Part shown: piece by piece, positions 1 to 9,624 of the stretch | How the letters are laid out: every line of letters begins with the position of its first letter | Numbering within the stretch: the first letter of the stretch is position 1 | Assembly (NCBI GenBank): GCA_964474905.1 | Contig: CAYYUP010000009.1 | Span: 57,991 to 121,990 of the forward strand | From: JADJRG01 sp964474905 | GTDB lineage: Bacteria; Myxococcota_A; Polyangia; Nannocystales; Nannocystaceae | DNA length: 64,000 bases | Direction: 5' to 3' | Program-made: the position numbers and the translations under genes | Notes under the pieces: model-generated | What the model saw: only the letters and a program-made list of their open reading frames with translations | The model's database searches: none | Told to the model about the DNA's origin: nothing

Positions 1-22
1 CGCTGCGTTGGAGGTTGCTCAC
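1..22 (-). CDS. Start of next mre-operon gene (partial)
   Basis: Reading the minus strand, a GTG codon at 22-20 overlaps the mreD stop (GTGA overlap) and opens a frame V/M-S-N-L-Q-R-S that leaves the window. In many bacteria mreBCD is followed by mrdA (penicillin-binding protein 2) and rodA, so a PBP2 start is the likeliest reading. Only seven codons are visible, so the identity is inferred from gene order alone. Confidence 0.4.
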
Positions 23-588
23 GATTGCCTGAAGGGGAGGTGGTTGCCGGCGTTGGCACCCTTGCCGCTGTCGCCACCGCGGCGACGTCGAACAAACGCG
101 TCGAGCCCGGCGATCATGCCCCAGACGGCGGGCGCCGCCAGCATCGTCGCGAGGGCATGCCAGTGGATCATGCGCAGGCCACTTTGCAGGCCCTCACGGG
201 AGATCCCCAGGGGATCCGCGAGCACGATGAGGATGCCCCAGGTGAGCAGATCGACGGCAAAACAGGCGACGAGCGCAGTGAGTGCTCGGACCGTATTGCC
301 GCTGACTGCGAGGCGCAGGCTGAGCCACGAGAGCACCAAATAGACCAGCGCGAAGGAGAGCGTCAGGGTGCCGGTGGGCAGCCCCTGATGGAGGTCCTCG
401 AGGTAGCCGAGGATGATCGCCACCGTTAGACCCGCGGGCAAACTGCGCTCGTGATCAAAGGCCACGTGGCAGAGCAGGATGACGCTGGTCGCCGGCAGCA
501 TCAGGGTGATCGCGAAGGCGTGGCTGAGGCCCGCGACGCCGGCGCTAAGGATCCAGCCGAGGGCGATCAGGAGGGACGCGCGGAGCAC
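19..588 (-). CDS. mreD: Rod shape-determining protein MreD
   Basis: A 189-residue polytopic inner-membrane protein, third in the order mreB-mreC-mreD. MreD is part of the elongasome that couples MreB filaments to peptidoglycan synthesis on the side wall. Hydrophobic stretches fill roughly residues 5-150 (about five membrane segments), followed by a basic, polar tail. Length and hydropathy fit the family, whose sequence is poorly conserved, so the call leans on its position after mreC. The start is GTG, 15 bases after the mreC stop, without an obvious strong ribosome site, which suggests translational coupling. Its stop overlaps the start of the next gene. Confidence 0.85.
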   Translation of the reverse strand: MLRASLLIALGWILSAGVAGLSHAFAITLMLPATSVILLCHVAFDHERSLPAGLTVAIILGYLEDLHQGLPTGTLTLSFALVYLVLSWLSLRLAVSGNTVRALTALVACFAVDLLTWGILIVLADPLGISREGLQSGLRMIHWHALATMLAAPAVWGMIAGLDAFVRRRRGGDSGKGANAGNHLPFRQS

Positions 589-603
589 TGCAGAGTCTCG
601 CGG

Positions 604-1488
604 TTAGCGGAGGGGTTGAAGGCCGCGGGCGGTGGGTTGTTGCCGTCGGGTTTCGGCGTGGGAGTCGGGGGGCGGTGCGCTCGAGAGGATCACCCAGGCC
701 ATGCTCAATCGATCGAATCGCACCGCGGGCAGGACCTCCAGACGTTGCTGATCGCCGACTAAGTTCTCGACCGCGACCACGCGACCGACGGGATGGCTTT
801 TGGGAAAGAGATCGTCGACGCCGGTGGTCTGGATGAAGTCGCCGACCTCGACCGGGGTTTCGGAGGCGACGACGACCAGGCAGAGATCCTCGCCGGCGCC
901 CTCGAGGATGCCAGCGGCCCGGGTGCGTGCGACTTCGACGGCGACCTTGGAGCGCGGGTCGGTGATCAGCATGACGTCGCTGCGCTCGTCGGTGACGCGA
1001 TCGATGCGGCCGACAACACCGGTATCGGCGAGCACTGCCATACCCGGCAGCACGTAGCGTTCGCCGCGATCGAGCACCAACTTGAGTACCCGAAAGTAGG
1101 GCGATTGCTCGAAGGCCGTGACCTCGGCGGCGAGCATGTCCTCGGCGACCTTGTCGCGCATTTGCAGCGAGCGTCGGAGTTCGCGGTTCTCCTCTTCGAC
1201 GCGGAGCAGCTCGCGGAGGCGGAGGCGGAGCTGGCGGTTCTCGGAGTTGACCTCGGAGTTGACCTCTTGCAGGCGGGCCTGCAGCAGCCAGCGTTCGAAG
1301 AACGAGCCGACCGTCGTCGCCGCGAAGCCAAGACCGGCCTCGAGGGGGCCGCCGATCCGCCGCACGGTGCGGTCGAAGGGGCTCAGGCGATGCGGATCTT
1401 GGGTTGCTGAGCGCAGCAGCAGCAGCGGGATGCCGAGCAGGAGGAGCACCACAAAGAGGTCGCGGAAGGTCCTGGACGAAGCCGCCAT
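604..1488 (-). CDS. mreC: Rod shape-determining protein MreC
   Basis: MreC is a bitopic periplasmic scaffold that links MreB and MreD to the cell-wall enzymes. The 294-residue product has one N-terminal membrane segment (about residues 10-26), then a Leu/Glu/Arg-rich coiled coil (about 66-110), then the beta-barrel domain (about 115-270) with family-like stretches such as GMAVLADTGVVGRI and DVMLITDPRSKVAV. The tail after about 270 is polar and low in complexity. A short in-frame duplication (EVNS EVNS) sits in the coiled coil. The ATG start has GGTGAAG just upstream and lies 15 bases after the mreB stop, as in an operon. Confidence 0.95.
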   Translation of the reverse strand: MAASSRTFRDLFVVLLLLGIPLLLLRSATQDPHRLSPFDRTVRRIGGPLEAGLGFAATTVGSFFERWLLQARLQEVNSEVNSENRQLRLRLRELLRVEEENRELRRSLQMRDKVAEDMLAAEVTAFEQSPYFRVLKLVLDRGERYVLPGMAVLADTGVVGRIDRVTDERSDVMLITDPRSKVAVEVARTRAAGILEGAGEDLCLVVVASETPVEVGDFIQTTGVDDLFPKSHPVGRVVAVENLVGDQQRLEVLPAVRFDRLSMAWVILSSAPPPDSHAETRRQQPTARGLQPLR

Positions 1489-1503
1489 CGCTTCACCGCC
1501 GGC

Positions 1504-2535
<1,032 letters not shown>

Positions 2536-2887
2536 GCAGTGGGGGCTCTAGAGCGCGGTTCTCACGGCACCGCAGGTTCGCCGGGACCCGCGGTGGCGGG
2601 CCCCGCTGTGAGCATGGGTCCAAGGTCGGGAAAAGCCAGCGCAGGATCGGTGATCCGAGGCGCGTTGTCCAAGAAGTGAGCGGCGCAAGAGGTAAAAAAT
2701 ACACTCAGAGAGGTCAGAGAGGTCGAATAAACGCTGTTATTGAGGCTTGCGCAAAACGCGCGGTGAGCTTTCGCGGTTCTCGCCTTGGACAACGCCTCTG
2801 GGGCGTCGGTGATTCCCGGCGTTTTTTGGTCTCGCTTGCCATGCGGTCTTACCAAGCGGGGAGGGGCGCGTTACCTTCCAGCCTCTT
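2536..2887. other. Divergent intergenic region mreB / ppiD-like
   Basis: No convincing gene is seen in these 352 bases. They must hold the outward promoters for mreB and the PpiD-like gene, but I could not pick a clear -35/-10 pair for either. Visible features are a short direct repeat of CAGAGAGGT near 2705-2730 and a hairpin-plus-T-tract in the plus-strand leader (separate entry). Confidence 0.5.
2791..2827 (+). promoter_or_regulatory. Possible leader attenuator upstream of ppiD-like gene
   Basis: AACGCC at 2791-2796 can pair either with GGCGT at 2802-2806 or with GGCGTT at 2818-2823. The second pairing runs into a tract of six T at 2822-2827, like an intrinsic terminator, about 60 bases before the PpiD-like start. 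Two mutually exclusive hairpins of this kind would be typical of attenuation. No leader peptide or known riboswitch was recognised, and the stems are short. Confidence 0.25.
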
Positions 2888-4651
2888 ATGATCCAGACGT
2901 TCCGCAACGCCACCCAGAGCTTTGTCATCTGGATTATCCTCGGCGTCTTAGCCCTCGCCTTCGGGCTCTCCTTTGGCCTCCCGAGCGACGCGATCAGCCT
3001 CGGTGACGAGCCTCTGGTCAAGGTCAACGGCACGTCCATCAAGGACGGCGATTACCAATACGAGTACATGGCGATCTCGCAGCTGATGCTGCCGCGCTCG
3101 CAGATGGACCCAAAATTCATGGAGCTGATGGGCTTCAAGGAGGAGGTCCTAGAGGCGGTGATCGAGCGCGAGCTGCTCGCCGATGTCGCCGACCAGATGG
3201 GCATGGCGACGACCAAGGCCGACGCCGAGAGCATGGTCCTGCGCGGCCATATGATCATCCTCGGCGAGACCATCGACCTCCTGCGCGGCGACAAGTTTAA
3301 CTACAAGTGGTTCAAGAACCGCTTCCTGCCGGCGTTCAACGTCACCGAGGCCAAGTACCTGGAGTACCAGCAGGACGAGCTGCTGGCGCAGGCGGTTCGC
3401 GATCTGATCACGGCCAGCACTCCGGTCGCCGAGAGCGAGCTGCGGGCGGCCTACGACAAGCGCTCCAACCAGCTTTCGCTCCGCTACGTTCGTTTCGCCG
3501 TAACGAGCTACGCCGATCTCATCGATCCGAGTGACGAGGAGGTCTCGCGCTTCCTCGCCGAGCACAAAGAGGAGTTGCAAAAGGCCTACGCCGCCCAGGG
3601 CGTGCGCTTTACCCGTTTGGGTAAGCAGGTTCGCCTGCGCTTCATCCAGGTCGACAAGATCAAGGCCGACACGGGCGAAGAGGACAGCGCGAAGATCAAG
3701 ATCGACAGCGCGGCCGCTCGCCTGGCCGCCGGCGAGGACATGCGTACGATCGCTCGCGAACTCTCCGACGATCGCGGCACCGCCCGTCGCGGTGGTGATT
3801 ACGGGTGGGTCAGCATCGAGGGCACGGGCTCGGGGCTCGAGTACATCGTCGACGAGACTGCGAAGGGCTTGGCAGTCGGCGCGCCTTCGCCAGTGGTCGC
3901 GGGCGACGACGCCTATTACATCGTCCAGGTCGACGGGGTTCGCGAGGGCGATGTGCCCGAGGAGGAGGCGCTCCGCGAGCTGGCCCAAGAGGCATTGATG
4001 CGTTCGCGCGGCAAGGACCTCGCGCGTCAGGCCGCGAAAGAGGCACTCGAGGCGAGCAAGGGCGGCAAGGCGCTCTCTGAGATCTTCCGTTCGGACGACG
4101 CGCTGGGCCTGGGCCTGGGCAAGGGCATCGACGGTCTGCCGCTGGGTGAGCTGGCGGAGCCGGCCGCGGAGATCGACGACGATCGTCCGCAGCTGCGCGT
4201 GACCGGACTCTTTGCCAAGGAGAAGTCGGTGCCCGGTTTGGGTCCGCAGCCCGAGCTCGTCAAGATCGCCTGGGAGAGCGAGGCCACCGCAGATCTGATC
4301 GATCGCGTCTTTGAGGTCGGCGACGATCTGGTGCTCGCCGGCATCGATCGTCGGGAGAGCGGCAGCGACGAGGGATTTGCAGAGGCCAAGATCGATCTGC
4401 ATCGCGAGCTTCGCGAACTCCGGGCGATGCGGCTCAACGCCTACTTTATTAACCGGGTGTGTCGCGAGGCCAAGGCCCACGGCGACATCGTCGGCAGCGA
4501 TCAAAAGCTCGAGCGGCTGATGGTCTACGACACCAAACTCGGCGTCGACGATGATGGCAAGCGGGTCCTGCGTCCCTATGTGGTCTGTGATCGAGTGGGC
4601 AACCGCGGCGGCATGGCCCGTGTCGGTGCGACGATAAATCCGGGTGGCTGA
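2888..4651 (+). CDS. PpiD/SurA-like membrane-anchored peptidyl-prolyl isomerase
   Basis: A 587-residue envelope foldase. An N-terminal membrane segment (about residues 13-30) anchors it with the bulk in the periplasm. A SurA_N-type chaperone region follows (about 40-200), then a parvulin-like rotamase domain (about 240-355) with the typical pattern of basic residue, RFIQVDK, RGGDYGWV, and a hydrophobic YYIVQVDGV strand. The rest is a second chaperone-like region. PpiD proteins assist folding of secreted proteins at the SecYEG exit. The ATG is at 2888 with no clear ribosome site close to it. The stop overlaps the start of the next gene by 8 bases, so the two are probably co-translated. Catalytic activity of the parvulin domain is not assured, as PpiD parvulins are often inactive. 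Confidence 0.85.
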   Translation: MIQTFRNATQSFVIWIILGVLALAFGLSFGLPSDAISLGDEPLVKVNGTSIKDGDYQYEYMAISQLMLPRSQMDPKFMELMGFKEEVLEAVIERELLADVADQMGMATTKADAESMVLRGHMIILGETIDLLRGDKFNYKWFKNRFLPAFNVTEAKYLEYQQDELLAQAVRDLITASTPVAESELRAAYDKRSNQLSLRYVRFAVTSYADLIDPSDEEVSRFLAEHKEELQKAYAAQGVRFTRLGKQVRLRFIQVDKIKADTGEEDSAKIKIDSAAARLAAGEDMRTIARELSDDRGTARRGGDYGWVSIEGTGSGLEYIVDETAKGLAVGAPSPVVAGDDAYYIVQVDGVREGDVPEEEALRELAQEALMRSRGKDLARQAAKEALEASKGGKALSEIFRSDDALGLGLGKGIDGLPLGELAEPAAEIDDDRPQLRVTGLFAKEKSVPGLGPQPELVKIAWESEATADLIDRVFEVGDDLVLAGIDRRESGSDEGFAEAKIDLHRELRELRAMRLNAYFINRVCREAKAHGDIVGSDQKLERLMVYDTKLGVDDDGKRVLRPYVVCDRVGNRGGMARVGATINPGG

Positions 4652-6050
4652 GGCGCCCCTCTCATTGCTCCTGGGTGGCGGTGCGCCGCGCTTAGTCGCC
4701 GAGGAGCGTCACCTACTGCCGGGCGTGCGGCTCCGTCGCCTGCGCCTGCGCCCGACCTTCGCCGGTTGCCCGTCGGATCTGATCCGCGGCGGACCGGGTC
4801 GCGTCGGTCGGCTGCTGGGGCGGCCGGTAACCGTGGAGCGCTGCGAGATCGAGATCCGCGACGAGGCGATCGCCGAGCAGATCGCTTGTGGGCTCCGCGG
4901 TCTGTCGATCTCGGGAATGCAGATCTCCAGCGTGGAACTCAGAGAGATCTCAGGGGAGACGACGGATGTGGAGATCCACCTGCGCTTGGTCGGGACCCAC
5001 GGCAGGCGCTCGGAGTGGGGGGCTCGCATAGCGCTTTTTGCGCACAAAGCCCACATAGCGGTAAAGCCGCGTACTCTCTGGGCCCTCGGCGGTGTTGATC
5101 CGATCCTTATTTGGGCTGCGTTGACAGTACGCGCCTTGGGTCGCGGTGTTGTGGCAGAGAACGGGGCGCTGCATGTGGACCCGCTTCGCTTGTGGGTCGA
5201 TCGTTGGTTGCTGCTCGGCGGCCACCGACCCCTTCGCACGGTTGCCGGTGCAGAGCTCCGAATTCGGCGTATCGGCCACGGTTGCACAGAGATAATCGTC
5301 TGCGAATGTGTATCTCCTAGTTCTGCGATTGCAGGGGATGTGCAACTCGCGTCGCCGACGGTGATCGCCGATGCTCCTACACAGATAAAGAAGGCGCTAG
5401 GGACAGGTATTGGGCTCGCTGTGTACGATCAACTGGCGATCGCGGGGGGGCGAAACCTGCCAGAATCGGCGGTGTTGGCCCTCGCGGAGGTCAGCGAGAT
5501 CGGCGAGGCCTGTGCAATTCTCGAGTTGGCACTCGTTCGGGGTTCTCGCCAAGCCAGGGCACGGCTGGCCATTCTTCGCGGCCGAGCGGGGGATCGAGTC
5601 GGGCTCTTGGCGATGTTGGCCCAGGGCTTTCGGGTCTCCTCCCACCCTGTGCATCGGGCCCGTTTTCGCATTGCCTGGGCACTCTGCACAGGGATCGAGG
5701 TCGATGGGGTCCGTCGGGGCCGGCAGGAGCTAGAGGCTTTGGTTGCCGAAATCGGCGATGGCCGTTGGCCGTCCTCCGTAGTCGGCGAGGTCTGGGCGGC
5801 ACTGGCGAAACTTCGTGGGGCCGACCCGGAGGTCTCCGCCGAGCTGGTATTCGCCGCCGCGATCGAGGCCAGTCATCATATGAGTAATGCGAGGGGCGGA
5901 GAGACGCTCCTATGGGCGGCAGTGGAGCTGCATGACCGCGGTGTCGCCTCAGACGAGGTGATCGCCAGGAAAGCAAGGACTGCGGGTTTTGCGCTTGCAG
6001 ATGAACCGGACCCAGAAGTCCTTGATCGCCTGCGCCATTGGCGATTGTAG
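4644..6050 (+). CDS. Unknown 468-residue protein coupled to the PpiD-like gene
   Basis: I do not recognise a family. The GTG start lies inside the last codons of the PpiD-like gene (8-base overlap), so translation is probably coupled. The product has no signal peptide or membrane segment. The N-terminal half (about 1-240) is rich in beta-forming residues and Arg. The C-terminal half (about 260-460) is Ala/Leu/Glu-rich and helical, with stretches such as AVLALAEVSEIGEACAI and LLWAAVELHDRGVASDEVIA that resemble TPR-like or HEAT-like solenoids. A role beside the foldase is only suggested by the overlap. Confidence 0.65.
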   Translation: MAEAPLSLLLGGGAPRLVAEERHLLPGVRLRRLRLRPTFAGCPSDLIRGGPGRVGRLLGRPVTVERCEIEIRDEAIAEQIACGLRGLSISGMQISSVELREISGETTDVEIHLRLVGTHGRRSEWGARIALFAHKAHIAVKPRTLWALGGVDPILIWAALTVRALGRGVVAENGALHVDPLRLWVDRWLLLGGHRPLRTVAGAELRIRRIGHGCTEIIVCECVSPSSAIAGDVQLASPTVIADAPTQIKKALGTGIGLAVYDQLAIAGGRNLPESAVLALAEVSEIGEACAILELALVRGSRQARARLAILRGRAGDRVGLLAMLAQGFRVSSHPVHRARFRIAWALCTGIEVDGVRRGRQELEALVAEIGDGRWPSSVVGEVWAALAKLRGADPEVSAELVFAAAIEASHHMSNARGGETLLWAAVELHDRGVASDEVIARKARTAGFALADEPDPEVLDRLRHWRL

Positions 6051-6069
6051 AGACGCCGATCGTCGCGCT

Positions 6070-6098
6070 TGGAACTAACAATATTCCAGGAAACAATT
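6070..6098 (+). promoter_or_regulatory. Possible sigma70-type promoter of Fis-type HTH gene
   Basis: TTGGAA (6070-6075), a 17-base spacer and AACAAT (6093-6098) lie in an unusually AT-rich stretch for this genome, about 40 bases before the ATG at 6138. The match is moderate and unsupported by other data. Confidence 0.35.
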
Positions 6099-6137
6099 AT
6101 TTCATTTCGAGGATGTGTTCATTATCCTCCCGTGGCC

Positions 6138-6350
6138 ATGCGTATCGAACTCGAAACCCTCAACCTCGCCTTTGCTGAGCGCCTGCTCTGCGAGACCGCC
6201 CTGCATCAGACCGGCAGCATTGTTGAGGGCGCACGACTGCTTGGGATCACTCGTCACGCGCTTAAGCGTCGGATCATCAAGCACTCGATCGATTGGCCCA
6301 TCCAAGCCAAGCGCCGCGCGGCAGCAGCTGCGGCAGTGTCGACGCCCTAG
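6138..6350 (+). CDS. Small Fis-type helix-turn-helix protein
   Basis: A 70-residue protein made almost only of a Fis-type (HTH_8) DNA-binding domain: a first helix with ETLNLAFAERLLCETAL, then SIVEGARLLGITRHALKRRI as the helix-turn-helix. This domain normally forms the C-terminus of NtrC-type activators; here it stands alone. An Ala/Arg-rich tail ends the protein. I chose the ATG at 6138 because the homologous region begins there; the frame stays open up to 6069. It is likely a nucleoid or transcription factor, target unknown. Confidence 0.75.
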   Translation: MRIELETLNLAFAERLLCETALHQTGSIVEGARLLGITRHALKRRIIKHSIDWPIQAKRRAAAAAAVSTP

Positions 6351-6390
6351 GCCGACAGGGGCTCCGCCGACCTCACGGTTGCATCCGCGC

Positions 6391-7251
6391 CTAGCTGGCA
6401 GCTACGGCGCGGTAAAATTCGGCGATTCGGCGAGCGAGAGGGCGCGGCTGGTCGAGCTGCGGACAGTGACCAAAGTTCGCGGGCTCTTCGATCGTCGCGT
6501 GCGCGGGCAGGTGCTCGCGGAAAAACTCCAGGCTCTGTTTGGGTAGCAGTCGCTCGCCCTGGCCCCAAAGGAGGAGCACGGGCGCCGTGATCTCGGCGAG
6601 TTCTGCTGGGCGCAGTGCGTCGTCTTGGGTCAGCGTTGCGAGCAAGTCGCGGAAGAATCGGCGGCGGAAGTAGCGACGCACATCGGGCACGACCAGGGCG
6701 CGATACCAGGGCGGCTGATGATAGAGCCGCGAGAGCAGCGAGTAGGCGTCGCGGTAGCTGCGGATCCGAAAGAGAGCGAGCAGGTCGCGGTGCACGTTGT
6801 CAGGTAGTGGAGCGCCCGCGGGGGAGACGAGCACCAGGCCCGCGACCCGCTCAGGGTGGCGGTGGGCGTAGCGGAGCGCCATTGTGCCGCCGAGCGAGTT
6901 GCCGACAAAGATCGCGGGTTTGTCGAGCTCGCGCTCGAGGACTTGGGTGATGCTCGCGAGCAGATCGTTGACGCCGCGAGCCGAGCGATGGGCCCTGCTA
7001 AACCCGTGACCAGGTAGCTCTGGGGCGAGGATCCGCGGGGAGCAATCCCGGAGTCGAGCGATCACCGGACCGAAGGAGGTCGCCGAGGCGCCGAGCCCGT
7101 GGAGGATGACGATCGGAGGTCCCTCCGCGTCGGCGTGCCGGGCCTCGTAGAGATGGATCCGACCCTGTGCGGTCTCGACGAAGCGGCTGTGGATCCCGTG
7201 CTGATGGAGGCGCCGACGGGCGTATCGCTCGAGGAGAGGGAGGATGTACAT
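6391..7251 (-). CDS. Alpha/beta-fold hydrolase
   Basis: A 286-residue serine hydrolase of the alpha/beta-hydrolase family. Oxyanion-side motif VILHGLGAS is near residue 50, the nucleophile elbow GNSLGG puts Ser at about 119, and the late histidine lies in NFGHCPQLDQP. The Asp should be near VLLLWGQGERLLP. The N-terminus is Arg/Leu-rich but has no clear signal peptide. I start it at the ATG 7251 because the longer open frame runs back into the lipoprotein gene, which ends 2 bases upstream. The two genes are therefore tightly coupled. Substrate unknown; the sequence resembles esterases and haloperoxidase-like enzymes. Confidence 0.85.
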   Translation of the reverse strand: MYILPLLERYARRRLHQHGIHSRFVETAQGRIHLYEARHADAEGPPIVILHGLGASATSFGPVIARLRDCSPRILAPELPGHGFSRAHRSARGVNDLLASITQVLERELDKPAIFVGNSLGGTMALRYAHRHPERVAGLVLVSPAGAPLPDNVHRDLLALFRIRSYRDAYSLLSRLYHQPPWYRALVVPDVRRYFRRRFFRDLLATLTQDDALRPAELAEITAPVLLLWGQGERLLPKQSLEFFREHLPAHATIEEPANFGHCPQLDQPRPLARRIAEFYRAVAAS

Positions 7252-7253
7252 GG

Positions 7254-7718
7254 CTACTCTTCGTAGTAATCCGCGGAGCAGGTCCACTCTTTGGGCGGGC
7301 AGTTGGTGCATTTGCCGGTCATGCAATGGCCGCCGCATTTCGCGATGATCTCGAGATCGTCGCGGCGCACGTAATAGTAGGGCCCGTCGGCGGCGGCGTT
7401 GCAATCGATGCCAAGCAGGTCGTCGCCGCAGGCCCGAGCGAAGCGGCAGCTCGCCCCGTGTTTTTCTTTGATCCGGGCATCGAGCGCGGGATCGCCGGAC
7501 GCTTTGGGGCTGGCGATCGGGGCAGGATCGCTGGGGGGAGGGCTCGCAAAATTCGCCCCAGCATCGTCGTTGGCGGCCACCTCGGGGAGAGCGGGGGGCT
7601 GCTCTGCGGAGCCCTTTGCGGGCTCTGCTGGCGGCTCTCCGGGGCTGCCGCTGCAGGCGAACAGGAGGGGGAGAGCGGCGGGCAAGAGCCTGCAGGAGGC
7701 GAAGAGAGAACGAAGCAT
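7254..7718 (-). CDS. Cys-rich lipoprotein, unknown function
   Basis: A 154-residue predicted lipoprotein: a signal peptide of about 21 residues ends in a lipobox (LLFAC), a Pro/Ala/Glu-rich linker follows (about 25-80), then a compact C-terminal module with eight cysteines (about 90-150), ending CPPKEWTCSADYYEE. Disulfide-bonded modules of this sort fit an envelope location. It is the first gene of a pair with the alpha/beta hydrolase, so it may act with it at the envelope. No family recognised. Confidence 0.75.
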   Translation of the reverse strand: MLRSLFASCRLLPAALPLLFACSGSPGEPPAEPAKGSAEQPPALPEVAANDDAGANFASPPPSDPAPIASPKASGDPALDARIKEKHGASCRFARACGDDLLGIDCNAAADGPYYYVRRDDLEIIAKCGGHCMTGKCTNCPPKEWTCSADYYEE

Positions 7719-7785
7719 GACTGGCGGATCATGGCGGCCCGCCTGCCGGAGCGCAAGGCTTCGGGACTCGCGCTAGAGTGCGGCG

Positions 7786-8082
7786 ATGGCACCTTCGATC
7801 GAAAAACTCAGCGCATCCGAGCGGACAAGGCTCGGGTCAAGGTTGCCCGAATGGTCGCTCACCTCGGGCCGCGATGCGATCCACCGGACCTTTGTGTTTG
7901 CCGATTTTTCTGCGGCTTGGGGATTTATGAGCAGGGCCGCGCTCGTGGCCGAGCGCTGCAACCATCACCCCGAGTGGTTCAATGTCTACAACCGGGTGGA
8001 GATCACATTAACGACGCACGATGCCGGTGGCCTCAGCGTTCGCGATGTCGAGATGGCGGAGCTGCTCGACGGCCTGGTGTGA
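7786..8082 (+). CDS. phhB: Pterin-4a-carbinolamine dehydratase
   Basis: A 98-residue enzyme that dehydrates 4a-hydroxytetrahydrobiopterin to the quinonoid dihydropterin, recycling the cofactor of aromatic amino-acid hydroxylases. The hallmark HHPEWFNVYNRVEI and the later TTHDAGGLSVRDVEMA are both present, and length matches the family. The His pair of HHPEW is the catalytic site in known members. It stands alone: no phenylalanine hydroxylase gene is in the window. It is divergent from the lipoprotein gene across 67 bases. Confidence 0.93.
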   Translation: MAPSIEKLSASERTRLGSRLPEWSLTSGRDAIHRTFVFADFSAAWGFMSRAALVAERCNHHPEWFNVYNRVEITLTTHDAGGLSVRDVEMAELLDGLV

Positions 8083-8211
8083 ACTGACCTGAGGTTGCGG
8101 GGGGGCTGGTTGGATCCCGGCGCTCTGGTTTGTCGGCTCTGGTTGTTCGGCGCAGGTTGGCGGCGGCATGTTGCGCTCGCGCCGACGGTTGCAGGTCGAC
8201 TTCGGTCGCAC

Positions 8212-9624
8212 CTAAAAATAGTCGCGGTCGCCCGGTTTGGGGAGGGTCTGCGCGGTGGGCTGCGGCTTGGTCTTGGCCTCGAGTTCGGCCTTGGCTTCGG
8301 CCTTTGCCCGGGCCTGCGCGGCCTTGGCCTTGGCAGCTTTTGCCTTGGCTTCGGCGGCGGCGATCTTGCTGGCGGTCGTTTGTGGGCTTGGAGCCTCGGT
8401 GCGCGATGGCAGGGGCGCCGGGCTCTCGGAGTTGGAGTTGTGGAGGCGAGGGGGCACGCGCCTCGGGGGGCCCCGGAGGTCGAGCTGAGGTGGCTCTGGA
8501 GCCGGCGGTGGGGATGGCGTGGAGGCCGTGGAGGCCGCCTCAAAGAAGCCGGCAAGGGGAGAGGCCTTTTCCGAGGATTTTGCCTCTCTGGCAGCCTTGG
8601 CCTTCGCAGTCCTCTCGGCCTTCGCGGCGGCGGCCTTGGCGCTGTGCTCACTGAGCGCCAAAGCCAGGCCAGAGGGCTCGGCCCGGGTGTGCGCGCGGGT
8701 GCGTGGCTCGGGCTCGGGCGCAGGAGCTGGGGCGGGTTCAGGCTCGGCATCCGAGAGGTGATCGAGCCCCGCCCAGCGGGTTTTTGGACGGCCACTGCCG
8801 CCGCCGCCAAAGGACATACTAGAGGAGAACGAACGTGTTCTCCGCTGGACGGGCTCGGGCTCGGGCTCGGGCTCGGGTTCGGGTTTTCGGAGGGACTCGG
8901 CGGAAGCACGGGGCTGTTGGCGGGGGGCCAAGGCCTGGTCTCCGTACATGTCGAGCAGGGCAAAGTCTGATGTCCTTGGGGACAGGCCAAAGAGATCGCG
9001 GATCTGGCCCGAGGGTGCGGGGAAGAGTTCCTCCCAGGGCATGGCGAGCACATTCCTCGCCCCCCGTCCGCGCTCAAAGGCTTCGGCGACTAGCTGGAGG
9101 GCATCGCCGAGTTGCTGCGGCGTGTCTTGGATGAGCCGTAGCAGCCCCGCGGCGAGGATTGTGCCGCTGGCGAGGTTGCCAAACTGGCCGACAAAAAAAG
9201 CCTGCACCGCGAGTTCTCCCAGCGGTGAGGCGTCGTACATGGTGAGCACGTGCACCAGCGGATGCAGCATGCGCACCCGTTCGCGGATGTAGGCGACGCG
9301 GTCCCCGTGATCGTAGGCGCCGGGGGCTTCGATCGTCAGCTTGTGTTGCTTGAGGTAGCAGCCGAGCTGGTAGCCGAGGGTTTCCTCTGGAAGATCGAGG
9401 AGGATGGCGGGCCGTTCGGGCGGCGGCATGTAGCCGTTCTCGTAGAGCTGGGCGACGCCAGGACTCTCAAAGATCGCGTCGATATCGCCCCCAAAGGTCT
9501 CCAGCTTGTCGGCGTCGAGATCGCCAAAGATGTCCGCAGCGGACAATTTTTTGGCGCCTTGAGGGCTCGTCGCGCAGCCCAGGAAAGCGCTTGCAAGCTT
9601 TAGCTTCTTGAAGGCTTCAAACAT
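8212..9624 (-). CDS. COQ4-like protein with long low-complexity tail
   Basis: The N-terminal 220 residues resemble the COQ4 family, which supports ubiquinone assembly in the species where it is studied. The clearest sign is HPLVHVLTMYDASPLGE at about 121-137, which fits the family's metal motif H-D-x2-H-x11-E in spacing but has Pro in place of Asp; LAVQAFFVGQFGN follows as in COQ4. From about 235 to the end the protein is low in complexity: Glu-Pro repeats, a Ser/Gly patch, then long Ala/Lys runs, with a final PGDRDYF. The tail is half of the 470 residues and looks disordered or helical. Whether the core still binds metal or lipid is open. Confidence 0.65.
   Translation of the reverse strand: MFEAFKKLKLASAFLGCATSPQGAKKLSAADIFGDLDADKLETFGGDIDAIFESPGVAQLYENGYMPPPERPAILLDLPEETLGYQLGCYLKQHKLTIEAPGAYDHGDRVAYIRERVRMLHPLVHVLTMYDASPLGELAVQAFFVGQFGNLASGTILAAGLLRLIQDTPQQLGDALQLVAEAFERGRGARNVLAMPWEELFPAPSGQIRDLFGLSPRTSDFALLDMYGDQALAPRQQPRASAESLRKPEPEPEPEPEPVQRRTRSFSSSMSFGGGGSGRPKTRWAGLDHLSDAEPEPAPAPAPEPEPRTRAHTRAEPSGLALALSEHSAKAAAAKAERTAKAKAAREAKSSEKASPLAGFFEAASTASTPSPPPAPEPPQLDLRGPPRRVPPRLHNSNSESPAPLPSRTEAPSPQTTASKIAAAEAKAKAAKAKAAQARAKAEAKAELEAKTKPQPTAQTLPKPGDRDYF

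Noticed and set aside
3149..4504. 451-codon open frame antisense to the PpiD-like gene
   Set aside because: It is a mirror of a GC-rich gene whose real frame has signal anchor, chaperone and parvulin features. The antisense product has no recognisable domain.
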